The translations under genes and the position numbers were made by a program. A stretch of DNA of 64,000 nt. Origin: Rhodospirillaceae bacterium. GTDB lineage: Bacteria; Pseudomonadota; Alphaproteobacteria; Rhodospirillales; Rhodospirillaceae. Shown piece after piece: positions 46,357 to 54,835 of this stretch. Under the pieces are notes generated by a model. The model made no database searches. It was not told the DNA's origin and was given only the letters and a program-made list of their open reading frames with translations. The DNA lies in the NCBI GenBank assembly GCA_028822445.1, contig JAPKDQ010000007.1:62001-126000 (forward strand), written 5' to 3'. Each line of letters begins with the position of its first letter. Position 1 is the stretch's first letter.

Positions 46357-46389
46357 GTGATCATATGAGGTGATCATCGTAATCATATC
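46357..46389. promoter_or_regulatory. repeated gtgatcat operator candidate
   Basis: The 206-base divergent gap between the triple-RidA gene and the LLM gene has gtgatcat at 46357-46364 and again at 46370-46377, 13 bases apart, then a weaker aatcatat at 46381. The centre tcatatgaggtga fits a T-N11-A dyad as bound by LysR-type regulators. No regulator gene is adjacent. Confidence 0.4.
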
Positions 46390-46476
46390 TCGGAAGCCCT
46401 CTCTTTTAAGGGTCTTTACTCATTCTATCTTCATCTATAAGTCCAAAGATGTATAGACATTCGCTAGGAGATCAAA

Positions 46477-47571
46477 ATGAAGCTCGGATTCTTCACCATG
46501 CCCATTCACCCGCTGGGTAAGGATTGGCGTCAATGCCTCCGTGAGGACCGCGAAGCCTTCATCCTGGCCGATGAGCTAGGGTTCACAGAAGGTTATGTGG
46601 GTGAGCACGCGACCGACCAAGCTGAAAACATCACTTCTTCTGCACTGTTTATCGCAAGCTTGGCGGATGCCACAAAAAACATTCGGTTGGGTACCGGCAC
46701 TGTTAATATGCCCAACACACATCCCGCTGCCGTGGCCTCTCAAATCGCCATGCTCGATCACCTTCTCGATGGACGGTTGAACTTCGGCATTAGCCCTGGC
46801 GGCCTACTATCCGACGCAGAAGCGTTCGGAACGTTAGATAATGATCGCACGGCAATGTTTGTCGAGGCCATAAATATGGTGCTCGACATCTGGAAATTAG
46901 GTCCTCCATATAACTTAAAGGGCAAGTATTGGACAGTATCTACAGAGCGCACGATGATACAGGAGATTGGCCAAGGCATTTTGCCAACGCCGCTACAAAA
47001 GCCTCACCCGCCAATCATCGTCACCGCCGTGGCGCCGTTTTCCAAAGGGCTAGTCTCTGCCGCAGCACGAGGATGGGAACCAATTTCTGCGAACTTCCTC
47101 CTACCCCAGTGGGTCGCGAGTCATTGGCCCAAGTATGTGGAGGGATGTGAGCAAGATGGAAGAGAGGCGGACCCAGCCAAGTGGCGCGTCGCGAAAAGCG
47201 TATTTGTGGCGGACGACCTTGAGACTGCCAAGGCATACGCACTGGGTCCACAAAGCCCATATCGCTATTACTACAAACAGATTGTTACCAAGATGAAAAC
47301 GAGCGGTCGGGCGAACCTATTCAAGTCAGACCAGGCCATGGGTGATGACGCGGTCACCGTTGATAGCGTCCTGGACGATTTAGTGATTTGGGGCACGCCT
47401 GAAAAAGTGACTGACGATCTCCTCGCCTTTCGGGAAACAACCGGTGACTTTGGCACCCTGCTTTACGCGGGGAAGGACTGGGCAGACAGGGACCTGGGCC
47501 GCAATTCAATGGTGCTCTTGGCTGAGAAAGTACTGCCAGCTTTAAACTCCGCAGTCGGTTCAAGCGATTAA
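46477..47571 (+). CDS. LLM-class flavin-dependent oxidoreductase
   Basis: A 364-residue protein of the bacterial luciferase-like monooxygenase fold. Landmarks are MKLGFFTMPIHPLG, DRLGFTEG-like ADELGFTEGYVGEHA (about 30-44), NIRLGTGTVNMPNTHPAAVASQIAMLDHL (about 69-97) and RLNFGISPGG. Such enzymes use reduced FMN (or F420) for oxygenation of carbon, sulfur or nitrogen centres. An AGGAG ribosome site lies 7 bases before ATG 46477. A hydrolase gene follows after 18 bases. The flavin reductase at 27972 could supply FMNH2, which is inferred only. Confidence 0.9.
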   Translation: MKLGFFTMPIHPLGKDWRQCLREDREAFILADELGFTEGYVGEHATDQAENITSSALFIASLADATKNIRLGTGTVNMPNTHPAAVASQIAMLDHLLDGRLNFGISPGGLLSDAEAFGTLDNDRTAMFVEAINMVLDIWKLGPPYNLKGKYWTVSTERTMIQEIGQGILPTPLQKPHPPIIVTAVAPFSKGLVSAAARGWEPISANFLLPQWVASHWPKYVEGCEQDGREADPAKWRVAKSVFVADDLETAKAYALGPQSPYRYYYKQIVTKMKTSGRANLFKSDQAMGDDAVTVDSVLDDLVIWGTPEKVTDDLLAFRETTGDFGTLLYAGKDWADRDLGRNSMVLLAEKVLPALNSAVGSSD

Positions 47572-47589
47572 GAAGGCTTCATCTTCTCC

Positions 47590-48387
47590 ATGCAGACCAC
47601 ATCAATAAATGGCATAGACATCGCGCATTGCGTCGACGGAAGCCCTGATCTTCCGTGGCTCGTTCTGTCAAATTCACTGGCGACAGACCACCGCATGTGG
47701 GAGCCACAGATGGAAAGTTTAACTCAAACACACCGCGTCTTAAGGTATGATTCACGTGGGCATGGGCAGTCTCAGGCACCAGTAGGTGCCTATTCTTTCG
47801 CCATGCTGGTAGACGATCTGGTTCGGTTGCTGGACGCGCTTAAAATCGAAACCGCTGACGTTCTAGGGCTTTCTTTGGGCGGAATGACTGCCCTCGGCTT
47901 AGCCCTTGACCATCCCCAGCGGGTGAATCGCCTGATCTGTTGTGATGCAAGGGCTGACGCACCCGCTGCCTATGCCGACGGTTGGCACCAACGTATTGCA
48001 GCCGTCCGCAAAGATAACATGTCTGGTGTCGCAGAAGGCACCCTTCAGCGCTGGTTTACTAGTGCGTTTCATTTAGACCCTAAAAATGCCTCAACCCTAA
48101 ATTTGTCGAGAGATATGATTCTGACAACCAGTGTAGATGGATTTTGTGGGTGCGCATCTGCTCTTACTGAATTGAATTACGCCTCAAGGCTCGATGAAAT
48201 CAGGGCGCCAACATTGTGCGTGGTCGGAGACCAAGACAGCGCCGCTACACCTAATGTTATGGCCGCAATGACTGATGCCATACCAAATGCTCAATTAAAG
48301 ACGATTAAGGATGCCGCCCACTTAGCTAATATGAACAATCCGAATGCGTTCAACCGTGTGATTAAAGAATGGTGGCCAGTAAGTTGA
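47590..48387 (+). CDS. alpha/beta hydrolase, 3-oxoadipate enol-lactonase-like
   Basis: A 265-residue alpha/beta hydrolase close to PcaD: DIAHCVDGSPDLPWLVLSNSLATDHRMW (N-terminus), YDSRGHGQS (about 54-62), a canonical nucleophile elbow GLSLGGMTALG (about 94) and a C-terminal catalytic His in KDAAHLANM (about 241). All triad positions appear intact, unlike the three other hydrolase-fold proteins in the region. It is co-transcribed with the LLM oxidoreductase (18-base gap). The likely reaction is opening of a lactone or ester formed upstream. Confidence 0.88.
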   Translation: MQTTSINGIDIAHCVDGSPDLPWLVLSNSLATDHRMWEPQMESLTQTHRVLRYDSRGHGQSQAPVGAYSFAMLVDDLVRLLDALKIETADVLGLSLGGMTALGLALDHPQRVNRLICCDARADAPAAYADGWHQRIAAVRKDNMSGVAEGTLQRWFTSAFHLDPKNASTLNLSRDMILTTSVDGFCGCASALTELNYASRLDEIRAPTLCVVGDQDSAATPNVMAAMTDAIPNAQLKTIKDAAHLANMNNPNAFNRVIKEWWPVS

Positions 48388-48494
48388 GCTTGGTATGACA
48401 CGAAAAATTATACACGATAGTTCACAAACCAATATTCTTTCCTCTGTAGTTTATATCTAAAGTACGTGTGCCCTGCCTACAACGCTCATAGGTT

Positions 48495-49292
48495 TCAAGT
48501 GGCGGTTATAAAACCGGAAACAGCTCGAACCCAATCAACGGGGTGCTCATCAACGATATCCCAACTGCCTCCAATTATCTCGGCAAACTGGAAATCAGGC
48601 CTCATCTTTCGGGCCTGTAGCGCATTCTCATAAATACTATCCCCTGTATTCGTTAGAATGAGAGTGGGGTGTTTAATGAGCGGTAGTGTGGAAGCATGGT
48701 CGTATTGAAATGCAGCATGGTGACCGTACCAAAAAGGACCGTAGCCAATAAGCGACTCTGCAATGTAGCGGCCAGAGAGGTCCCAATTTGTATTTTCGTT
48801 GGCCGCGGACATTCGAGTTTGATAGAGGCTTAATAGTCGCTTTCCATCAAGGCCCGGAGAAAATCCCTTTTCACCTGTCTCGACATAATCCAACCCCTCT
48901 TCTTTCTCTTTAGCCGATAACGGCAGTGGACCATTGAGAATTAGGGCAAGAACACGCGACTCAAATTGCAGGGCCACTTCAGTTGCAACCATCGCACCGG
49001 TGTGGTGACCCAATACATACGCGGACTCGATTCCTAAGTGATCCAGAACGCTTGGTATGACCTTCGCGTAGTCTTCAACACGAGGGGTGAATTCGGTTGG
49101 GTCTGAACCGCCGAACCCAGGCATATCGACACCGATGGCCCTAATTCCTCTAACACTTAATAGTCCGTACACACTATCGAATTGACGCAATGACATTGGT
49201 GCTTGATGGCAAAGAACGAGCGGCGTTCCCTCTTCTGTATCTTGAAAATGAACTTGGCCAAACGGACCGTCTGCGTACCCTCTTTTCACCAT
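48495..49292 (-). CDS. alpha/beta hydrolase-fold protein with GHHTG elbow (B)
   Basis: A 265-residue alpha/beta hydrolase-fold protein paralogous to 33062-33982 but without a signal peptide. Shared features are GPFGQVHFQDT, LCHQAPMSLRQF, VDMPGFGGSD and the elbow VLGHHTGAMVATE (about 93-105), which places His97 in the nucleophile position. Near the C-terminus GGSWDIVDEHP lacks the catalytic His at its normal place. It follows the FAD oxidase paralogue B by 76 bases on the same strand. The pairing of a GHHTG protein with a VAO-type oxidase is therefore seen twice in the window. Activity unknown. Confidence 0.85.
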   Translation of the reverse strand: MVKRGYADGPFGQVHFQDTEEGTPLVLCHQAPMSLRQFDSVYGLLSVRGIRAIGVDMPGFGGSDPTEFTPRVEDYAKVIPSVLDHLGIESAYVLGHHTGAMVATEVALQFESRVLALILNGPLPLSAKEKEEGLDYVETGEKGFSPGLDGKRLLSLYQTRMSAANENTNWDLSGRYIAESLIGYGPFWYGHHAAFQYDHASTLPLIKHPTLILTNTGDSIYENALQARKMRPDFQFAEIIGGSWDIVDEHPVDWVRAVSGFITAT

Positions 49293-49368
49293 GGTTATAC
49301 CTAGTTTTCCGTTTTAAAATATTGGTGATGCTTGGAGAAGGCATTGCCGTTTGTTAAGATCATGGAAT

Positions 49369-50961
49369 TTAGAATCCCAATGCTCCAGGGTTAATTAAGT
49401 TATCGGGATCGACAGTCTCTTTAAGAGACTTCAGCAACTCAGCCGCACCATCCATCCGCGACTCAAGGAATGGATAACTGCGGCCTATTTGCATATGAGT
49501 GCAGCCTCGTTGGCGGAAAAGATTAGCCAAGCCTTTGCGCAACTCACCGACCGCGGCATGAGCAGTTGGGTCTGAATTATGCACCTCTCTTGTTTTAAGG
49601 AAGTTGTCATCCAAATAGCTTTCAATCATGTCGGTGCGGCGGTCTTTCCAATATAAGTTCACCTCGATCAAAACACGCGACTGTCCGATCAGATTACTTA
49701 CCTGCCCCCAAACAAGGCCGTGCCTTTCAATAACGTCCCTTTTGGCATCCATGTAAGCGTCGATGTCATCGAGGAGGGTTGCGTGAAGGGAGTGTGGTAA
49801 TATGCCGTGCATAGGCACCCAACGGTCACCGTTGGGCCCGAGCATCATGACCGGCGGCGGAAACGGTGTGCCGCGCATGACTTTAGGTATGCTCGCCTCA
49901 ATCTCACGTCCGCGGTGCGCAGTACAAGCGGCTTTCACTGACCCAAGCGCAGTATCCGCATCGTTGTCATTACGTCCATCGACGGACATGTGAAGCGTAT
50001 AGCCAACATCTTTCAGGTATCGTCGCCCGGCCGCCGCGACTTTGAAAGCCTCTCTCATGCCACGGAGGATGGAGTTTTGCCCTTTAGCGATACCGAGAAG
50101 TTTGTCGATATCATTGGCGAACCCAGTAGATGCTATCCGTTCAGAAAGGAAAAAGGGATCAAGGCCAAAGCATTCAGAAACCAGGCCGAGTCGGCCAACC
50201 GAACCCGTTGCTGCAGCAAAATCATTTCTATCGGCAAAACTGAAGGCTGCGTAACGGACCTCTTGAGGACGGGGAATGAGTTGGAGGGCTATCTCTGTCT
50301 TTACGCCAAGAGCACCACTGTCCCCGATAAAGAGGCCAGTTAAGTCTGGTCCGTAATATCGGTTAAACGGAACTGGCTCGACTTCAGCAGACCAAGAACC
50401 CGTCCGTAGTTCTTTACCATTGGCCATGACGAGACGTAGGCCAATGACGCTCTCAGCCAGCGTGCCAAATCTGCCGGACCCATAGTTAATCGCGTTTTGT
50501 GAAACTCCACCGCCTACCGTTGCGAACAGTCCTGACCCAGTGCCCCAAAAGGGCGTCCTTAATCCGAGAGGTTCGAGGGCGTCATTTAACTGGTTCCAGG
50601 TCACTCCTGCCTGAACTCGGACATACATATCATCCTGATTTATCTCGACAATCTCACTCAGGCGACGCATGTCGAGTGTCACACTATCTTCCCGGTCAGT
50701 CAGGTATCCTGCGGAATAGGACAAACCTCCGCCGCGCGCCGAAAGACATAGGCCCGCCATCGTTACTGTTTGGACAGTAGCGCTCACTTCTTCAATAGTG
50801 CCCGGTCGCACAACTGCAATTGGTGGCTTGCTTTCGTAGAATATATCTTTGCCGTAGGGCGAAAGGCTCGCTTTGTCTGTGATGACGTTATCCGGCCCAA
50901 CGTGCCGGGCAAGTGTGGCAAAGACGGCTTGATAACCCTGGATTGGTTTTTTTACGTTCAT
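49369..50961 (-). CDS. VAO-family FAD-linked oxidase (paralogue B)
   Basis: A 530-residue relative of the oxidase at 31362. It has LCLSARGGGLSYSAGYLTDRED (about 91-112; Leu where a FAD-linking His often sits), WGTGSGLFATVGGGVSQNAINYG (about 158), FIGDSGALGVKTEIALQ (about 231) and a C-terminus ending DPDNLINPGALGF. A GGGAAG ribosome site precedes the ATG. It heads the two-gene unit with hydrolase B and is divergent from the SDR gene. Relatives oxidise phenols, hydroxyacids or sugar acids; substrate unknown. Shared partners suggest the two oxidases act on related compounds. Confidence 0.87.
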   Translation of the reverse strand: MNVKKPIQGYQAVFATLARHVGPDNVITDKASLSPYGKDIFYESKPPIAVVRPGTIEEVSATVQTVTMAGLCLSARGGGLSYSAGYLTDREDSVTLDMRRLSEIVEINQDDMYVRVQAGVTWNQLNDALEPLGLRTPFWGTGSGLFATVGGGVSQNAINYGSGRFGTLAESVIGLRLVMANGKELRTGSWSAEVEPVPFNRYYGPDLTGLFIGDSGALGVKTEIALQLIPRPQEVRYAAFSFADRNDFAAATGSVGRLGLVSECFGLDPFFLSERIASTGFANDIDKLLGIAKGQNSILRGMREAFKVAAAGRRYLKDVGYTLHMSVDGRNDNDADTALGSVKAACTAHRGREIEASIPKVMRGTPFPPPVMMLGPNGDRWVPMHGILPHSLHATLLDDIDAYMDAKRDVIERHGLVWGQVSNLIGQSRVLIEVNLYWKDRRTDMIESYLDDNFLKTREVHNSDPTAHAAVGELRKGLANLFRQRGCTHMQIGRSYPFLESRMDGAAELLKSLKETVDPDNLINPGALGF

Positions 50962-51125
50962 TTGTGCTTCCCACTAAAGCGCTTTTTGAATCAGTCATGC
51001 AATGAGCACAGCCGCTTTTAGGCTGTTGGATGTAACAGCATATTGCCTCTACTCTATGTAGGTCTATGGGTACCCGCTTCAATTAAATAACGGCGCCCCC
51101 GAAGGGCGGTATAAAGGGGTAAATC

Positions 51126-51830
51126 GTGCCGACTGTTTTGATTACAGGTGCCAATCGTGGGCTTGGACTAGGGTTCGTTACCCAATATGCAGGAGAGGGC
51201 TGGCGGGTCATTGCCAGTTGCCGAACACCTGGAGAAGCCGAGACCCTCGGACGATTCTCTGCCGAGAACGGGCAGGTTAGCGTCGTCCAGATGGACGTGT
51301 CGGACCATGGTTCGGTTGATGCTTGCGCTGCGCAACTTACCGGACAACCGATAGACGTCCTGATTAACAACGCAGGAATCGCCAGTGACGATTTTGCCCA
51401 CCAAATGCTCGGCGGGTTCGACTTCGAGAATTGGGAGGCTATTCTGCGAACCAATACGCTTGGTCCGATGAAGGTGTCTGAGGCGCTTCTTTCTAACATA
51501 AAGGTGGGCGCTCAAAAAAAGATAGCTGTGGTGTCCAGTACTGTCGGTTCACTGACCCAAATGAACGAATATCCGATTTACCCTTACGCGACGAGCAAAG
51601 CAGCCTTGAATAAAGGAATTCTCTTAATGGCTGAGCAATTGCGTAATGACGGCGTAAGCGTTCTTTGTTTATGCCCCGGTCACGTTAAGACCGATATGGG
51701 ACTGAAAGCTGAGGGAGCATCCGTAGAAGTAGTCGACGCAGTGGCCGGCATGCGGGATGAAATTTCTAACTTGACTATGGCGACATCCGGCTCATTTAAG
51801 CGGTACAATGGCGAAACAATTTCCTGGTAA
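51126..51830 (+). CDS. short-chain dehydrogenase/reductase
   Basis: A 234-residue SDR: cofactor motif TGANRGLGLGF (about 6-16), VQMDVSDHGSVD (about 56), NNAGIAS (about 78), catalytic Ser in SSTVGSL (about 137) and YPYATSKAALN (about 156). The start is GTG 51126, with AGGGG upstream. It is first of a plus-strand operon SDR-monooxygenase-cupin-cupin with gaps of 11-22 bases. Confidence 0.9.
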   Translation: MPTVLITGANRGLGLGFVTQYAGEGWRVIASCRTPGEAETLGRFSAENGQVSVVQMDVSDHGSVDACAAQLTGQPIDVLINNAGIASDDFAHQMLGGFDFENWEAILRTNTLGPMKVSEALLSNIKVGAQKKIAVVSSTVGSLTQMNEYPIYPYATSKAALNKGILLMAEQLRNDGVSVLCLCPGHVKTDMGLKAEGASVEVVDAVAGMRDEISNLTMATSGSFKRYNGETISW

Positions 51831-51844
51831 GAGGTGTGAAATAA

Positions 51845-53095
51845 GTGACTGGAGCAAAATCGAGTTATATTCCGACGCGCGATGAAATTACAAAAGCGGC
51901 TCATGATCTGATACCTGTCCTGCGTGAACGAGCCCTGGCAACGGAAAAAAACAGAGACCTGTTGCCGGAAACGGTTGCTGACCTCAAAGCGGCGGGTATT
52001 CATAAGATTTTCACACCGCGTCGCTATGGCGGATATGAAATGGACTGGGGCGTCCACGTCGACGTCACCAAAGAACTCGGCAAAGGCTGCGGCTCTACCT
52101 CGTGGGTAAGCTCGGTGGTCTTTTGTCACTCTTGGTTGCTCGCACGGTTCCCGCCAGAATGCCAAGAGGAATTTTGGCCCGATCATCCAGATGCTGTCAT
52201 CGGAACGGCGTTCGCGGGCGGTGGTCGCATGGAAGAAACGGCTGGAGGCTACATCCTAAATGGCCAGTGGAAATTCTCGAGCGGCATTAATCATTCAGAC
52301 TGCGCCGTTGTCGCAGCCCAGGTGGGCGGCAGTAAGGATGACCTTCAAAGCGGCCGCACGCAGATCTTTCGGATGGCTATGTTATTGCCGTCCGAATACG
52401 AAGTGGTTGATACATGGGATTCGGAGGGCTTAAGAGGGACAGGCAGTCACGACATCAAAGTCTTGAACCAGTTTGTGCCGACTCACCGCACAATCTTGAC
52501 TGAGGAGGCGACCGGAATGAAGCCTCCCGGTGCCGTCCTTCACGATAACTACATCTACAATGTAGAGTTTTCGCCGTACTTTTTTACGCTAGTGGCTGGC
52601 CCAATGTTGGGAACAGCGATGGGTGCGCTTGAGGAGTACTGCGAGTTGACCAAAACCCGCTCAGGACAAATGTTTGGGGAATCTATTATCGAACAAGTGC
52701 CGGTTCAAGCACGGGTCGGAGAATCCGCCGCTGAAATTCATGCCGCAAATTTGATCGTCGATAACATCAACCAATATCTGCACGATGAAGGTTCAGCAGG
52801 GCGAGAACTTCCTGGCACTACGCTTTTAACCATAAAACGAGACCTTGCTTATGCGTCGCGCCAATGCTTGTCCGCCGCGACACGTTTATCCGGCATGATG
52901 GGTGTGACCGCGCAAACCGGTCGTAACCCGGTACAACGACATTTTAGAGATTGTCGCACAATCTCGACCCACGGTGGATTGCAGTGGGATGGAGCGATGA
53001 CACCGAACGGAAAGATTTTGTTTGGTATGAAAACCGGTGATCTCAAAGTTGATAATGCGGTGCCATCACCCACCCTTGACCGAGCGTTGTTCTAA
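51845..53095 (+). CDS. acyl-CoA dehydrogenase-fold flavin monooxygenase
   Basis: A 416-residue protein of the acyl-CoA dehydrogenase fold, closest in look to class D flavin monooxygenases (HsaA, HpaB-like): LIPVLRERALATEKNRDLLPETVADLKAAG, GCGSTSWVSSV (about 80-90), GTAFAGGGRMEETAGGYILNGQWKFSSGINHSDCAVV (about 120-155, the substrate/flavin segment, given here in pieces of the motif GGYILNGQWKFSSG) and WDSEGLRGTGSHDIKV (about 193). Such enzymes need FMNH2 from a reductase and hydroxylate aromatics or similar. The usual acyl-CoA dehydrogenase catalytic Glu is not evident. GTG start at 51845, 14 bases after the SDR. Confidence 0.85.
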   Translation: MTGAKSSYIPTRDEITKAAHDLIPVLRERALATEKNRDLLPETVADLKAAGIHKIFTPRRYGGYEMDWGVHVDVTKELGKGCGSTSWVSSVVFCHSWLLARFPPECQEEFWPDHPDAVIGTAFAGGGRMEETAGGYILNGQWKFSSGINHSDCAVVAAQVGGSKDDLQSGRTQIFRMAMLLPSEYEVVDTWDSEGLRGTGSHDIKVLNQFVPTHRTILTEEATGMKPPGAVLHDNYIYNVEFSPYFFTLVAGPMLGTAMGALEEYCELTKTRSGQMFGESIIEQVPVQARVGESAAEIHAANLIVDNINQYLHDEGSAGRELPGTTLLTIKRDLAYASRQCLSAATRLSGMMGVTAQTGRNPVQRHFRDCRTISTHGGLQWDGAMTPNGKILFGMKTGDLKVDNAVPSPTLDRALF

Positions 53096-53117
53096 TAGGC
53101 ACAGGAGTTTCTTTACT

Positions 53118-53975
53118 ATGGCACGGGCGCATGTCGAATTCGTTCAGTCTCAGGTTCTTCCGTTTTCACAGGGATTATATGGCGGTGCGCGCCCGGACGT
53201 AGAAATGCGTATTCTTAGTATTGATAATGAGGGTGGCGATGCGTCAACCATGATCCGTTGGCCGGCCGGATGGTCACGAACTGAGCCCGAGCATTTGGAC
53301 TGCGATGAAGAATTCCTGGTACTCGAAGGTTCGTTAGAGATTAACGGTACTCTATATCGAAAGCATGACTATGCCCATCTTCCCAGCGGCTATCTTAGAA
53401 CCAGCCAGCGTAGTGAACGTGGCGCAGTTACGATTTCTTTTTTCTCCTCCGAACCTCATGCGATTCCATCAGATTCCTCAGGTAATGGTTTTGACCGCGC
53501 CCGCCTGGTAGAGCATATAGAAACCCGAACATATGAAAAAATGAAAGAGGTCTCGGAATCCTTCGACACACCTGATTGGGATCCGACAGGATCGTTTCAT
53601 AAGTTGCTTTATCAAGATCCGTATTCCGGCGAGCGCACGTGGATGATCGGCATGGCGCCTCACTGGCAAACCGACCTGTGTGAGGTTCACCCTGTTGTAG
53701 AAGAAGAATTCTCGATCCTCGGAGATTTGTGCTTCCCCAAGGGTGTTTTCCGTGATGGTGGGTACTTTTGGCGGCCGCCTGGTATTCAACATGGTCCATT
53801 CGCGTCGTGGGGTGGTTCGCTCCACTTGGTCCGATGTAAGGGTGGACCGTTCGCGACTGAGTGGGTCACAGGCGATCCGCCGGATTGGTACCCTGATTAC
53901 AATCCGGTTTTACCGCCGGAGTATGAGGCCCCAGTGAAATCTGGCCAGAACTACGACCGTGAACCCAACTACTAG
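53118..53975 (+). CDS. bicupin-type protein (cupin paralogue 2)
   Basis: A 285-residue protein related to that at 29187. The first half has DCDEEFLVLEGSLEINGTLYRKHDYAHLPSG in shortened form EEFLVLEGSLEING (about 65) and the second CEVHPVVEEEFSILGDL (about 193) and RPPGIQHGPFASWGG (about 222), a His/Glu...His metal-site pattern. ATG 53118 matches paralogues. The gaps of 22 bases to the monooxygenase and 11 to the next cupin indicate one transcript. Reaction unknown. Confidence 0.8.
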   Translation: MARAHVEFVQSQVLPFSQGLYGGARPDVEMRILSIDNEGGDASTMIRWPAGWSRTEPEHLDCDEEFLVLEGSLEINGTLYRKHDYAHLPSGYLRTSQRSERGAVTISFFSSEPHAIPSDSSGNGFDRARLVEHIETRTYEKMKEVSESFDTPDWDPTGSFHKLLYQDPYSGERTWMIGMAPHWQTDLCEVHPVVEEEFSILGDLCFPKGVFRDGGYFWRPPGIQHGPFASWGGSLHLVRCKGGPFATEWVTGDPPDWYPDYNPVLPPEYEAPVKSGQNYDREPNY

Positions 53976-53986
53976 GATTCAGAATC

Positions 53987-54835
53987 ATGCCTAACCTCAG
54001 CTTCAATTACCTACGCACCGAAGAATTGCCGTGGATCGATGACCCTGACATTCCGGGCTTTAAACAAAAGATTTTATCCCGTGACGCCGAGACAGGTGCC
54101 GTGACACGGCTGTGGTTTGTGCCGCCGAACTGGGGAGAGGACGTTTTTGACGGCAAGCCCGATCGTCATTACCACAAGTCTGTCGTCGAGCGCGGTTTCC
54201 AGCTCTATGGCGATTTTCCCCATTGGGAATTTAATAGTGTTGAGGACTTTGAAGGCGACCTTTACGTATTTAGACGCGGCCTCTTCATGGATCGCCCGCC
54301 CGGCAGCCTCCATGGCCTAAGGCCTGAGCCCCGGTCTCAGGCGGGCGCAGTCATTCTATATTGGAACACTGGGCGAGGCGCCAGTATCAAGGAAGCGGCC
54401 TTTGCTCAGGAAACCGTCAACGTTCCCTTCGACAAAGACGTAAAGGTCGAAATTAACGCCTTTACGGCTTGTCGCTTGATGCAGACGGAGACATTGGGCT
54501 GGCAACCGCATCCTGAAGTGGACGGCTGGAAGTTCAAGCCGTTGGCAGAAGCAAACTATGGAGCTGACACTGTCGACCTGGTTTTCATTCCGTCGGATTG
54601 GAAGGCTAGTAAAAAGGTTCGTCTTGGGGCAAAGACCAACGCAAAGCATCCGTGGCTCTACGTCGTGACTGGCGACCTCAATATTCGATTAGATGAAACG
54701 GACATCCGGCTCCAACCCGACGATTATCTCGACTGGCCTACACCTAGCAATCTAGCGTTTGCAGATGGTCCAGTTAGTGCAACAGGGTGCGTTGCTATTT
54801 GTTCGGGCAACCGCTTGGCTGACGTTATATCCTGA
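53987..54835 (+). CDS. bicupin-type protein (cupin paralogue 3)
   Basis: A 282-residue cupin-like protein whose first half carries the recognisable motif: RHYHKSVVERGFQLYGDF (about 57-74) and DRPPGSLHGLRP (about 102-113). The second half is weaker (KHPWLYVVTGDLNIRLDET, about 223). This is the mirror of the other two bicupins, where the second half is intact. It ends the plus-strand operon and overlaps the convergent M24 peptidase gene by 11 bases. Confidence 0.75.
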   Translation: MPNLSFNYLRTEELPWIDDPDIPGFKQKILSRDAETGAVTRLWFVPPNWGEDVFDGKPDRHYHKSVVERGFQLYGDFPHWEFNSVEDFEGDLYVFRRGLFMDRPPGSLHGLRPEPRSQAGAVILYWNTGRGASIKEAAFAQETVNVPFDKDVKVEINAFTACRLMQTETLGWQPHPEVDGWKFKPLAEANYGADTVDLVFIPSDWKASKKVRLGAKTNAKHPWLYVVTGDLNIRLDETDIRLQPDDYLDWPTPSNLAFADGPVSATGCVAICSGNRLADVIS

